Assembly (NCBI GenBank): GCA_041687395.1
Contig: JAWLCA010000023.1
Coordinates: 5,670 to 69,669 of the forward strand
DNA: 64,000 nt
Direction of reading: 5' to 3'
From: JAWLCA01 sp041687395
Lineage (GTDB): Bacteria > Pseudomonadota > Alphaproteobacteria > Rhodobacterales > Rhodobacteraceae
Shown here piece after piece: positions 47,690-56,365 of the stretch (position 1 is its first letter; every line of letters begins with the position of its first letter). A model generated the notes under the pieces. That model was not told the DNA's origin, did not search any database, and worked only from the letters and a program-made list of their open reading frames with translations. The translations under genes were made by a program, and so were the position numbers.

Positions 47690-49240
47690 TTAAAGCCAGC
47701 GATGGATCGGCAGGTGTCCGATCACCCAAGACACTCCGCGACGCCATGCATTGGCGTTCGGATCGCGGGCGGCCGATGCTCCGCCGCGACGCCATCTCAG
47801 CGTGCCGGGGCTTGGAAGCGTCAGTTCCCATGACTCGGCGGCCGCGGTCGCCCGTGCGAATTCGGCCTCAAGTGCGGCGATGAGGCTGGGGTGATCGACG
47901 ATGACGCCCATTTCGGTATTCAGGAACAGCGACCGCAGATCGAAGTTGAACGATCCGACGAAGCCCAGCCGGCCGTCCACGACGAAGGCCTTGGCATGAA
48001 GCATCTCGCCCTTGCGCCGACTGGATTTGTCCTTGGACGGTGGGGCGAACTCGTGCACGGCAATTCCGGCCCCCAACAGCCCCCTGCGGTAGCGGCGATA
48101 GGCACCGTGGACAAAGATCTGGTTGGTGGCCGACAGCGCATTGGTCAGCACGGAGACCTTGACGCCACGCGCCGCAAGCCCGGTCAGAACGGCCATGCCC
48201 TCGCGCCCCGGCACCAGGTAGGGGGTGATCAGCGCAACGTCGTGTTCGGCCCCGGCCAGCACCGGCTGAAGGGCGGCAGGCATCCAGGAATCGCGACCGC
48301 TGCCTTGCGCCTTTTCGGGCGGATCGGCGACCAGCCTTGCACCGGGTGACCAGTGGAACGGCCGTTCTGCCAGACGCTGCGCGGCGGCGTCCGCGGCCTC
48401 GGCGCTGTCACCAAGGCTTTTCAGATAGGTCTGCGCCGGCGGGCTGCGCGCAATCTCGTCCAGTTGGCGGCGATAGTCGGCCAGATCGGACTTGTGATCC
48501 GACCAGAAGACACCGATGGGAATCGCCATGCCGCTGTTCCAGTAGTCGTCGAAAACCTTGGCCGCCCGGCGGACCACGGGTCCGGCCAGAAGCAGATCGG
48601 CGTCGCGGCAACTGCGGCGCCGCCGAGAGCGGGTGGCGTCGAAGTACACATCGCCGATATTGCGCCCGCCGATGATTGCCAGGCGGCTGTCGGCGATCCA
48701 GGCCTTGCAATGCATCCGTCTGTTGTAGCGCACCAGCGCCAGCAGCAGCGCCATGCCCCGCCTGACCGCGCTGCGCCGCGCGGTCACCGGGTTGAACAGC
48801 CGCACCTCGATCCCCGGATGGCCGTTCAGGCCCAGGTAGCTGGGATCGAAGCCCAGCGTGTTCACGTCATCCAGAAGCACACGCACCCTCACCCCGCGGT
48901 CCGCCGCCGCCAGAAGTTCCCGCACCAGAAGCCGCCCGCTCAGGTCATCGCGCCAGATGTAATACAGCATGTCGAGGCTGCGCTGCGCCGCGCGGATCGA
49001 GTGCAGTCGGTCGCGGAATGCGCTTCGGTTGTCGAGGATCAGCGCCGCACCGGTCTGGTCGGGGAAGGCTGCTTCCAGCGCGCCGATGGCAAGATCCAGC
49101 GGCGCGCCGTCGCCCGATGGAATGGAATGCGACTCCGGCCCGCGCGCCTTGCGGGCAAAGCGGCCATAGGACCACAGCGCGAAGACCGAGGCGGCAGCGA
49201 AAAGCGCCGCGGCAAGGAGCAGCCATTGCAGCCAGATCAT
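47690..49240 (-). CDS. Phospholipase D-like protein (cardiolipin synthase family)
   Basis: 516 aa. An N-terminal membrane anchor (MIWLQWLLLAAALFAAASVF) is followed by two PLD domains with HKD motifs: HCKAWIADSRLAIIGGRN near residue 172 and LHAKAFVVDGRLGFVGSFN near residue 410. The layout fits a cardiolipin synthase-like phosphatidyltransferase at the inner membrane; a phospholipase or nuclease is possible. The ATG overlaps the stop of the EEP gene (ATGA), so the two are coupled. Confidence 0.9.
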   Translation of the reverse strand: MIWLQWLLLAAALFAAASVFALWSYGRFARKARGPESHSIPSGDGAPLDLAIGALEAAFPDQTGAALILDNRSAFRDRLHSIRAAQRSLDMLYYIWRDDLSGRLLVRELLAAADRGVRVRVLLDDVNTLGFDPSYLGLNGHPGIEVRLFNPVTARRSAVRRGMALLLALVRYNRRMHCKAWIADSRLAIIGGRNIGDVYFDATRSRRRRSCRDADLLLAGPVVRRAAKVFDDYWNSGMAIPIGVFWSDHKSDLADYRRQLDEIARSPPAQTYLKSLGDSAEAADAAAQRLAERPFHWSPGARLVADPPEKAQGSGRDSWMPAALQPVLAGAEHDVALITPYLVPGREGMAVLTGLAARGVKVSVLTNALSATNQIFVHGAYRRYRRGLLGAGIAVHEFAPPSKDKSSRRKGEMLHAKAFVVDGRLGFVGSFNFDLRSLFLNTEMGVIVDHPSLIAALEAEFARATAAAESWELTLPSPGTLRWRRGGASAARDPNANAWRRGVSWVIGHLPIHRWL

Positions 49241-50013
49241 TGCCGGCTGTCCTCTTGTCGCAGGGGAAGGCGAAGGCGCGCCCTGACCGGCAAGTGGTCC
49301 GAGGCGATGCGGGCCAGCGGGCTGGAATGCGGCGCGATCTCCAGCACGTCGGCCGCGGTGCAGGTCAGCACGCGATCCAGCGACAGCACAGGCATGCCTG
49401 CGGGGAAACTGGGGATGCCGGGCGCGGCGTGACCGCCCATCGCGCGGGCCAGCGGCAACAGGGAGGACCGGCTGCCCACGCGCCATTCGTTCAGATCGCC
49501 CATCAGAATGGTGGGGCGTCCGTCGCCCTCGCGGTGCGCCTCGGCCAGGGCGCGGGCCTGCATCAGGCGGGATCCACGCAGAAGCCCGAGATGCGCCGCG
49601 ACGATCCGCAGCGGATGCGGGCCTAGCTTCAGATCGACCACCACCGCCCCACGCGGCTCCAGTCCCGGCAGGGTGATCGGATGCACGTCCTCGACCTCGG
49701 CATCGCGGATCAGAACGAGGTTTCCGTGCCATCCATGCGCCAGACGGCCGGACCGGTTGGACATCGGCACAGGCGCAAGACCGGTGATCTCGCGCAGCGC
49801 TTCGAGGTCGAGCACCCCGGCGCGATCCCCGAAACGGCGGTCCGCTTCCTGAAGGGCGACGATATCGGCATCCAGTTCCCCGATCACGCGCGCGGTACGT
49901 GTCGGATCACGCCGCATGTCGAGGCCCAGCCCCTTCTGCACGTTATAGGTCGCCACGACGAATTCATCGTCGCGGGACCGGGGAAGCTGACGCTGCGGGC
50001 GCGGATCGCTCAT
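49237..50013 (-). CDS. Endonuclease/exonuclease/phosphatase (EEP) family protein
   Basis: 258 aa. The EEP fold is shown by ATYNVQKGLGLD near residue 22, ADIVALQEADRRFG with the metal-binding Glu, IVAAHLGLL, ILMGDLNEW and the C-terminal SDHLPV. Members cleave nucleic acids, phospholipid heads or phosphoinositides. Coupling to the PLD-like gene suggests a lipid-related role, but this is inference. Start taken at the ATG 50013; an in-frame start 12 codons upstream is less likely. Confidence 0.88.
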   Translation of the reverse strand: MSDPRPQRQLPRSRDDEFVVATYNVQKGLGLDMRRDPTRTARVIGELDADIVALQEADRRFGDRAGVLDLEALREITGLAPVPMSNRSGRLAHGWHGNLVLIRDAEVEDVHPITLPGLEPRGAVVVDLKLGPHPLRIVAAHLGLLRGSRLMQARALAEAHREGDGRPTILMGDLNEWRVGSRSSLLPLARAMGGHAAPGIPSFPAGMPVLSLDRVLTCTAADVLEIAPHSSPLARIASDHLPVRARLRLPLRQEDSRQ

Positions 50014-50135
50014 CCCTAGGATGATGGGTTGCCGCGCGACCGGGAACAAGGGGGCGCTTCAGTGGGCAGCCAGATGGCTGGACCAATCACGCCGGATCGG
50101 CTAGCGCTGACCCCCGCCCACCTGTCCGGACCCAG

Positions 50136-50789
50136 ATGCGCAAGATACCCACCCACGAACGCACCTACGATCGACTGAGCGAGATGATCCTGTTCGGTCA
50201 GTTGGCGCCGGGGCAGGCGGTCACAATCCAGGGGCTGGTTCAGGATCTGGGCGTCGGCATGACCCCGGTGCGCGAGGCGATCCGGCGACTGACGGCCGAA
50301 GGCGCGCTGGTCCCGCAGGGCAACCGCCGGGTCAGCCTGCCCCGGCTGACCGCGCCCGCGCTGGACGAGATCGCCTTTGCCCGCCTGGCGCTGGAGCCCG
50401 AGATCGCGCGTCGCGCCGTTGCAGGCTTGTCCCCCGACCGGATCACCGCGCTGGAAGCAGCGGATCGCGCCCTCGATGCGGCGATCCTGGCGGGGGACGT
50501 GTCGGGGTATCTGCGCGGCAACCACGACTTCCATTTCACACTGTACGAGGCTGCCGGGGCCGAGGTGCTGTTAGCGCTGGTGCGCACGCTGTGGCTACGG
50601 TTCGGTCCGTCCTTGCGAGTGGTCTGTGCACGCTACGGTGCGGGCGGCCTGCCCGACCGGCACCGCGAGTCGCTGGCGACGATGCGGGCGGGTGACGCCG
50701 ACGCCCTGGCCGCGGCGATCCGCGCCGACATCGAACAGGGCGTGGCCGAGATGCGCGCGGCGCTCGCGGCCGGCGACCTCGATCCGTAA
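50136..50789 (+). CDS. GntR family transcriptional regulator (FadR/FCD type)
   Basis: 217 aa. N-terminal winged helix-turn-helix (LVQDLGVGMTPVREAIRRLT) and an all-helical FCD ligand domain (residues ~80-210) with metal-binding Asp/His candidates (GNHDFHFTLY, RHRESL). A perfect palindrome starts one base into its own stop codon, immediately upstream of the aminotransferase gene, and is probably its operator. The ligand could be a polyamine or amino acid, given that target. Confidence 0.92.
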   Translation: MRKIPTHERTYDRLSEMILFGQLAPGQAVTIQGLVQDLGVGMTPVREAIRRLTAEGALVPQGNRRVSLPRLTAPALDEIAFARLALEPEIARRAVAGLSPDRITALEAADRALDAAILAGDVSGYLRGNHDFHFTLYEAAGAEVLLALVRTLWLRFGPSLRVVCARYGAGGLPDRHRESLATMRAGDADALAAAIRADIEQGVAEMRAALAAGDLDP

Positions 50790-50801
50790 TTTGATCAAAT
50801 T
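50788..50801. promoter_or_regulatory. GntR-type palindromic operator
   Basis: AATTTGATCAAATT, a perfect 14-base palindrome, overlaps the TAA stop of the GntR gene and lies just upstream of a -35-like TTGACG at 50804-50809. With a 17-base spacer a weak -10 (TTAGGG) follows. The palindrome is 90 bases before the aminotransferase start, where repressor binding would block transcription. Confidence 0.7.
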
Positions 50802-50890
50802 TCTTGACGCCTCCTTTGTGGGGGGATTAGGGTGCCGGCCAATCGCGATCGGCCGCTCAGCTTCGCGGCCAAAAATCGACGGAGAGCCCC

Positions 50891-52291
50891 ATGACGATCA
50901 TCACGAACCATCTGCCGACGGCAGAACTTCAGGCGCTTGACGCCGCCCATCACATGCACCCGTTTACCGCCGGAAATGAGCTGGCGGCCAAGGGCGCCCG
51001 CGTCATCACGCGGGCGCAGGGGGTATGGCTGACGGACTCCGAAGGCAACGAGCTGATCGACGGCATGGCCGGCCTGTGGTGCGTGAACATTGGCTACGGC
51101 CGCAAGGAACTGGCCGAAGTCGCCGCGCGGCAGATGCAGGAACTGCCGTTCTACAACACCTTCTTCCAGACGACCCATGTGCCGGCCATCGCGCTGTCCA
51201 CCCGGCTTGCGGAACTCGCGCCCGGCGATCTGAACCATGTCTTCTTTGCAGGATCGGGGTCCGAGGCCAATGATACCAACATCCGCATGGTGCGACACTA
51301 CTGGGATGCCAAGGGCAAGCCCGAGAAGAAAGTGATCATCAGCCGCAAGAACGCCTATCACGGCTCGACCATGGGCGGGGCCAGCCTTGGGGGCATGTCG
51401 GGCATGCACGCGCAGGGCGGCCTGCCGATCCCAGATATCGTTCACATCGATCAGCCCTACTGGTGGGGAGAGGGCGGCGACATGTCCCCCGACGAGTTCG
51501 GTCGCGCCCGCGCCCGCCAGCTGGAAGAAAAGATCGCCGAACTGGGCGAGGATCGCGTCGCCGCCTTCATCGCCGAGCCGATCCAGGGCGCGGGCGGCGT
51601 GATCATCCCGCCCGACAGTTACTGGCCCGAGATTCAGCGCATCTGCGACGCCCACGACATCCTGCTGATCGTGGACGAAGTGATCACCGGCTTCGGGCGG
51701 ACCGGCAACTGGTTCGGCAGCCAGACGATGAACATCCGGCCGCATATCATGACCATCGCCAAGGGGCTTTCCTCGGGCTACCAACCGATCGGCGGGTCGA
51801 TCGTCTGTGACGAGGTGGCGTCCGTGATCGACGCGGCGGGCGATTTCAACCACGGCTACACCTATTCCGGCCATCCGGTGGCCGCGGCCGTGGCGCTGGA
51901 GAACCTGCGCATCCTGGATGAAGAGAAGATCGTCGAGCATGCCCGCGACGTGGCCGCGCCCCATCTGGCAAGGAAATGGGCGCAACTGGCCGATCACCCG
52001 CTGGTGGGCGAGGTGACGCTTTGCGGCATGATGGGGTCCATCGCCCTGACCCCGCACAAGGAAAGCCGCGCCCGGTTCGCGTCGGAGGCCGGAACCGTCG
52101 GCTACATCTGCCGCGAGCGGTGTTTTGCCAACAATCTGGTGATGCGGCATGTCGGCGACCGGATGGTGATTGCACCCCCGCTGGTGATCTGTCCCGAAGA
52201 GATCGACGTGATGTTCGACCGCGCCGTCGCTTCGCTCGATCAGACGCTGGACGCGGTGCGCGCCGATGGCCTGATGAGGGCCGCGGCCTGA
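50891..52291 (+). CDS. Class III aminotransferase (putrescine/omega-amine:pyruvate type)
   Basis: 466 aa PLP enzyme. The PLP lysine is K291 in AKGLSSGYQPIG, with LLIVDEVITGFGRTG before it carrying the PLP-binding Asp. The N-terminal HHMHPFTAGNELAAKGARVI and LWCVNIGYGRKEL resemble SpuC-type putrescine or taurine/omega-amine aminotransferases that use pyruvate. Likely role: polyamine or amine catabolism. Probably controlled by the upstream GntR regulator through the palindrome at 50788-50801. Confidence 0.9.
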   Translation: MTIITNHLPTAELQALDAAHHMHPFTAGNELAAKGARVITRAQGVWLTDSEGNELIDGMAGLWCVNIGYGRKELAEVAARQMQELPFYNTFFQTTHVPAIALSTRLAELAPGDLNHVFFAGSGSEANDTNIRMVRHYWDAKGKPEKKVIISRKNAYHGSTMGGASLGGMSGMHAQGGLPIPDIVHIDQPYWWGEGGDMSPDEFGRARARQLEEKIAELGEDRVAAFIAEPIQGAGGVIIPPDSYWPEIQRICDAHDILLIVDEVITGFGRTGNWFGSQTMNIRPHIMTIAKGLSSGYQPIGGSIVCDEVASVIDAAGDFNHGYTYSGHPVAAAVALENLRILDEEKIVEHARDVAAPHLARKWAQLADHPLVGEVTLCGMMGSIALTPHKESRARFASEAGTVGYICRERCFANNLVMRHVGDRMVIAPPLVICPEEIDVMFDRAVASLDQTLDAVRADGLMRAAA

Positions 52292-52330
52292 CCTTGACCC
52301 GCCGCGCGCTTGCCGCCAAACGGGCTGGCA

Positions 52331-53044
52331 ATGGCGCGACGGGGCAAATCATCGAAGTCGAAAGCGAAGGCCGGGCGGAACTTCCGCCCGGGCCTGTGGC
52401 TGCGGCGCGGGGTACTGGGGCTTGTGGCCCTTGCGCTTGGCCTGGTCGTTCTGTTCTCGGTCGTGAACCCGCCTCGCGGGATCTACATGATCGCCGAGGC
52501 GCAGCGGCATGGCGGGATTACGCGCGTCTGGGTGCCGCATGAGCGGATCAGCCCGCACATGATGCGCGCCGCCGTCGCGGCCGAAGATGCGAATTTCTGC
52601 CTGCACTGGGGCTTTGACATGGGCGAGATCCGGCGCGCGCTGGACAGCGGCGCGGGGCGCGGGGCATCCACGATCACTCAGCAGACGGTGAAGAACGTGT
52701 TCCTGTGGCACGGCCGGTCCTGGCCCCGCAAGGCGCTGGAAGCGGTGTTGACCCCGGTGGTGGAACTGATCTGGTCCAAGCGCCGGATCCTGGAGGTCTA
52801 TCTGAACACCGCCGAATTCGACACCGGCGTCTTCGGGGTAGAGGCTGCGGCGCGGCACTATTTCGGCACTTCGGCTGCGGATCTGACGCTGCAGCAGGCG
52901 GCCCGGCTGGCGGCGATCCTTCCGGATCCAAAGGGCCGCAGCGCAGGGCGCCCATCGGGCTTCGTGCAACGGCGCGCGGCGGCGATTGCCGACGGGGCGG
53001 CGACGATCCGCGCCGACGGGCGCGATCGTTGCTTCCTGCCTTGA
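52331..53044 (+). CDS. mtgA: Monofunctional biosynthetic peptidoglycan transglycosylase
   Basis: 237 aa. One N-terminal transmembrane helix (residues ~26-46), then a GT51 glycosyltransferase domain with the catalytic Glu in AAVAAEDANFCLHWGFD, plus GASTITQQTVKNVFL and KRRILEVYLNTAEF. It polymerises lipid II into glycan strands; there is no transpeptidase domain. Start is the ATG at 52331; the TTG at 52310 was rejected as seven codons too long. Confidence 0.94.
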   Translation: MARRGKSSKSKAKAGRNFRPGLWLRRGVLGLVALALGLVVLFSVVNPPRGIYMIAEAQRHGGITRVWVPHERISPHMMRAAVAAEDANFCLHWGFDMGEIRRALDSGAGRGASTITQQTVKNVFLWHGRSWPRKALEAVLTPVVELIWSKRRILEVYLNTAEFDTGVFGVEAAARHYFGTSAADLTLQQAARLAAILPDPKGRSAGRPSGFVQRRAAAIADGAATIRADGRDRCFLP

Positions 53045-53096
53045 GTTTCGCGCCCCGCCTTGGCATGGAGGGCGCACCCCAACTCCGAGCACCCGA

Positions 53097-53762
53097 ATGA
53101 ACCGCCTGTTCCACGTCCCCCTGTCCCCGTTCTGCCGCAAGGTCCGCCTGACGCTGGCCGAAAAGAAGATCGAGGTGGAACTGGTCGAGGAGAAGTACTG
53201 GGAACCGTCGCCCGATTTCCTGCGCCGCAATCCGGCCGGCAAGGTGCCGGTGCTGAGGCTGGACGGGCGCACGCTGACCGAGAGCCAGGCGATCTGCGAA
53301 TACATCGACGAGGTCCATCCCGAGCCGCCGCTGATGCCAGCTTCGCCAGCCGAACGGCACGAGGTGCGCCGGCTCTGCGCCTGGTTCGACGACAAGTTTC
53401 ACCACGAGGTGACGTCGAAGCTGCTGTACGAGCGGGTGAACAAGAAGATCACCGGGCAGGGCTATCCCGACAGCCGGAACGTGAAGGCGGGGGCGCAGGC
53501 GATCAAGTATCATCTGGATTATTTGGCCTGGCTGCTGGATCAGCGGCGCTGGCTGGCGGGCGACGCGATGACGCTGGCGGATTTTGCGGCGGCGGCGCAT
53601 CTCTCCTGTCTCGATTATATCTCTGACGTGGACTGGAACCGCAGCCAGACGGTCAAGGACTGGTATGCCAAGATCAAGTCGCGGCCCAGTTTCCGAACGA
53701 TCCTGGCAGATCAGGTGCCGGGCCTGCGCCCGCCGCCGCATTATGCCGATCTGGATTTCTGA
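53097..53762 (+). CDS. Glutathione S-transferase family protein
   Basis: 221 aa. The thioredoxin-like N-terminal domain reads MNRLFHVPLSPFCRKVRLTL with a Cys in SPFCRK and the cis-Pro in NPAGKVPVL, then the TESQAICEYID glutathione contact. The C-terminal helical domain has LADFAAAAHLSCLDYI. Its substrate is unknown. It lies 15 bases upstream of queG, a pairing seen in other Rhodobacterales, so the two are probably co-transcribed. Confidence 0.92.
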   Translation: MNRLFHVPLSPFCRKVRLTLAEKKIEVELVEEKYWEPSPDFLRRNPAGKVPVLRLDGRTLTESQAICEYIDEVHPEPPLMPASPAERHEVRRLCAWFDDKFHHEVTSKLLYERVNKKITGQGYPDSRNVKAGAQAIKYHLDYLAWLLDQRRWLAGDAMTLADFAAAAHLSCLDYISDVDWNRSQTVKDWYAKIKSRPSFRTILADQVPGLRPPPHYADLDF

Positions 53763-53777
53763 TCCCGGCGCGGCGCG

Positions 53778-54812
53778 ATGACGCCCGAAGCCCTGAAATC
53801 GGCGCTGGCGGCGCGCGCCCTGGACGAGGGCTTTGCCAAGATCGGGGTCTGTGCGCCCGATGCGATTCCGCTGGCGGCGGGGCGGCTGGGGGCGTTTGTC
53901 GCCGCCGGATATCACGGGCAGATGGGGTGGATGGCCGAGCGGATGCACTGGCGCGGCGATCCGGCGGCGCTGTGGCCGGCGGCGCGGTCGGTAGTGATGC
54001 TGGCCGAGAGCTACTCGCCCGATCATGACCCGCTGGCGGTGCTGAAGCGGCGCGACCGGGGGGCAGTTTCGGTCTATGCGCAGGGGCGGGATTATCACGA
54101 CCTGGTCAAGAAGCGGCTGAAGCGGCTTGGCCGCTGGCTGATCGAGGCGGCGGGGGGCGAGATCAAGGTCTTCGTCGATACCGCCCCCGTGATGGAAAAG
54201 CCGCTGGCGCAGGCGGCGGGGCTGGGATGGCAGGGCAAGCACACCAACCTGCTGGGCCGCGACCTGGGAAACTGGTTTTTTCTGGGGGCGATCTTTACCA
54301 CGCTGGAGCTGCCGAAGGACGCGGCGGAGGAGGAGCGCTGCGGGTCGTGCACGGCTTGCCTGGATATCTGCCCGACCAATGCCTTTCCCGCGCCGTTCCG
54401 CCTCGATGCGCGGCGCTGCATTTCCTACCTGACGATCGAGCATCGGGGGCCAGTGGACCCGAAGTTGCGGCCGCTGATGGGGAACCGGATCTATGGCTGC
54501 GACGATTGCCTGGCGATCTGCCCCTGGAACAAGTTCGCGGTGGCGGCGAAGGAGATCGGCTATGCAGCGCGGGAGGGGGAGCCGCCGTTGCTGGCGGATC
54601 TGGCGGGGCTGGATGATGCGGGGTTTCGGGCGCGGTTTTCGGGCAGCCCGATCAAGCGGATCGGGCGGGACCGGTTCGTTCGGAACGTGCTGTATGCGAT
54701 CGGGAACTCGGGGGATCCGGGGCTGATTTCGGTGGCGCGGGGGCTGGTGGAGGACCCGGCCGAAGAGGTGGCCGATGCGGCGCGCTGGGCTGTCGGGCGG
54801 CTGGCGGGGTAG
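53778..54812 (+). CDS. queG: Epoxyqueuosine reductase
   Basis: 344 aa. Converts epoxyqueuosine to queuosine in tRNA, using a cobalamin cofactor and two 4Fe-4S clusters. The Cys motifs are CGSCTACLDICPTNAF near residue 190 and GCDDCLAICPWNKF near residue 240, with the Cys in RRCISYLTIEHRG between them. The N-terminal cobalamin-binding half (LDEGFAKIGVCAPDAI, VFVDTAPVMEKPLAQAAGLG) is typical. A copy of the 72-base element follows the stop. Confidence 0.96.
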   Translation: MTPEALKSALAARALDEGFAKIGVCAPDAIPLAAGRLGAFVAAGYHGQMGWMAERMHWRGDPAALWPAARSVVMLAESYSPDHDPLAVLKRRDRGAVSVYAQGRDYHDLVKKRLKRLGRWLIEAAGGEIKVFVDTAPVMEKPLAQAAGLGWQGKHTNLLGRDLGNWFFLGAIFTTLELPKDAAEEERCGSCTACLDICPTNAFPAPFRLDARRCISYLTIEHRGPVDPKLRPLMGNRIYGCDDCLAICPWNKFAVAAKEIGYAAREGEPPLLADLAGLDDAGFRARFSGSPIKRIGRDRFVRNVLYAIGNSGDPGLISVARGLVEDPAEEVADAARWAVGRLAG

Positions 54813-54823
54813 GGCGCCACGAG

Positions 54824-54895
54824 TGCTCACGCGTGAGCAAATTGCCAAGCCATTGAAATCGAATGATTTCGTGATTTTTGTTAACTCGATGGCAA
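54824..54895 (+). repeat. 72-base 3'-UTR element, copy 2 (after queG)
   Basis: The best-conserved copy. Reading along queG, 11 bases after its stop: a perfect 16-base palindrome TGCTCACGCGTGAGCA (54824-54839), TTGCCA (54842-54847), a GAAATC-N4-GATTTC hairpin (54855-54870), a T-run (GATTTTTG), GTTAAC, and TGGCAA (54890-54895), which can pair with TTGCCA. This copy has no convergent neighbour, unlike the other two; the next gene is a co-oriented transporter about 200 bases on. Confidence 0.75.
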
Positions 54896-55092
54896 GCGGC
54901 CATGCGTGTCGGGCATGGCGAGGGCCGGAGATCGGGTGATCCGGCGGATCTGTGCGTTAGTTTGGCCGTTTCGGACTGAAATCATGCCCGCGCCATGCGT
55001 TGCACGCATGGCGCGCGCCCGGTGTGCTGCCGCATCTTCCCCGCGCCACGCCCGCAGGCTAGGCTTCGCCCGTTCCGGCCCGAAAGGTTCGC

Positions 55093-56010
55093 ATGTCCCC
55101 GCTGCGCGGCATCCTGCTGAAGATCACCTCGGTCACGGTGTTCATCTGCATGGCGTCACTGATCAAGGCGGTGTCGGATACGGTGCCGCCGGGTCAGTCG
55201 GTGTTCTTCCGGTCGTTCTTTGCCATTCCGGTTATCCTGATCTGGCTGTGGTGGACGCATGAGCTGTCCAGCGGGCTGAGGGTGCGCGATCCGATGAACC
55301 ACGTCTTTCGAGGCATGATGGGCACGCTGGGCATGGGCTTCGGCTTTGCCGGACTGGGGTTGTTGCCACTGCCGGAGGTGACGGCCATCGGCTATGCCGC
55401 GCCGCTGTTGACGGTGATCTTTGCCGCAATGTTCCTGGGCGAGAAGGTGCGGGCGTTCCGGCTGTCGGCGGTGGGGCTGGGACTTGTTGGCGTGCTGATC
55501 GTGCTGTCGCCCCGGCTGGGGGCCATCGGCGAATGGGACGACCGGGCGGCGCTGGGCGCGCTGGTGGTGCTGATGGGGGCCGCGTTCTCGGCGCTGGCGC
55601 AAGTGTTCATCCGCAAGATGGTGCAGGTCGAACGCACCTCGGCCATCGTGTTCTGGTTTTCGGTGACTGCCTCGGTCGCGTCGCTGGGCACGATCCCGTT
55701 CGGCTGGGTCTGGCCGACGGCCAGCCAGGCGGGGTTGCTGGTGCTGGCGGGGCTGCTGGGGGGCGTGGGGCAGATCCTGCTGACATCGAGTTACCGCTTC
55801 GCCGATGCCTCGGTCATCGCGCCGTTCGAATATGCCTCGATGCTGTTTGCCATCCTGATCGGCTATTTCGTCTTTGCCGAGGTGCCGACGGCGGTGATGC
55901 TGGCCGGTGCTGCGCTGATCATGCTTGCGGGTGTTCTGATCATCTGGCGCGAACGGCAGCTGGGGCTGGAACGGGCGCGGCAGCGCAAGGCATCCACACC
56001 GCAGGGTTGA
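55093..56010 (+). CDS. DMT superfamily (EamA-type) transporter
   Basis: 305 aa, ten transmembrane segments in two EamA repeats. The stretches GQSVFFRSFFAIPVIL, LGEKVRAFRLSAVGLGLVGV and APFEYASMLFAILIGYFVF (a common EamA C-terminal motif) are visible. Substrate unknown. It is 280 bases downstream of queG, beyond the 72-base element, and appears to be transcribed separately. Confidence 0.88.
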   Translation: MSPLRGILLKITSVTVFICMASLIKAVSDTVPPGQSVFFRSFFAIPVILIWLWWTHELSSGLRVRDPMNHVFRGMMGTLGMGFGFAGLGLLPLPEVTAIGYAAPLLTVIFAAMFLGEKVRAFRLSAVGLGLVGVLIVLSPRLGAIGEWDDRAALGALVVLMGAAFSALAQVFIRKMVQVERTSAIVFWFSVTASVASLGTIPFGWVWPTASQAGLLVLAGLLGGVGQILLTSSYRFADASVIAPFEYASMLFAILIGYFVFAEVPTAVMLAGAALIMLAGVLIIWRERQLGLERARQRKASTPQG

Positions 56011-56106
56011 ACTCCCCGTGAGGAAAGGGGTGAAAGAATCGGTCGCGGATGCTATCAAAGGTGCCCGGGCGATGCCCGGCGCCATGGGAGCAAGGAGGAA
56101 GTTGCC

Positions 56107-56298
56107 ATGACCAAGCATATCATCGACCGCCAACGAATCGTCAGTGACACATCGCGCGTGAAGGCCTACGTGGCGCTGGAGCGTCAGGACAGCCCGCATC
56201 CGGCCAGCCGCAAGCTGATGCAGCGCGCCGTGGAGCGGCACCGCGCCGACGAGCGGGTCAAGGCCTTCCTGAACATCGAACGCGGCCGCACCGCCTGA
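56107..56298 (+). CDS. Small conserved-looking protein with internal duplication
   Basis: 63 aa, highly basic and Arg-rich, soluble. A strong AAGGAGGAAG site ten bases before the ATG argues that it is translated. The motif RVKAYVALER (residues ~17-26) recurs as RVKAFLNIER (residues ~50-59), implying an internal repeat of a short helix. No family recognised. It is followed by a good terminator, so it is a single-gene transcript. Confidence 0.65.
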   Translation: MTKHIIDRQRIVSDTSRVKAYVALERQDSPHPASRKLMQRAVERHRADERVKAFLNIERGRTA

Positions 56299-56322
56299 AG
56301 GGTGCGGCGGCCAAACGCAGAG

Positions 56323-56343
56323 GCCCCGGGTCAGGCCCGGGGC
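56323..56343. terminator. Bidirectional hairpin terminator
   Basis: A perfect 8-bp stem GCCCCGGG / CCCGGGGC with a TCAGG loop, followed by GTCTTGTT. It sits between the convergent 63-aa gene and ilvE and could serve both. The T-run is short, so efficiency is uncertain. Confidence 0.7.
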
Positions 56344-56365
56344 GTCTTGTTGTGGTGCGGTGGCG

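Noticed and set aside
47650..47695. Possible fourth copy of the 72-base element after the PLD-like gene (CAAGCCATTGA close to its stop)
   Set aside because: Shares only one 11-base block; the ACGCGT palindrome and the hairpin are missing.
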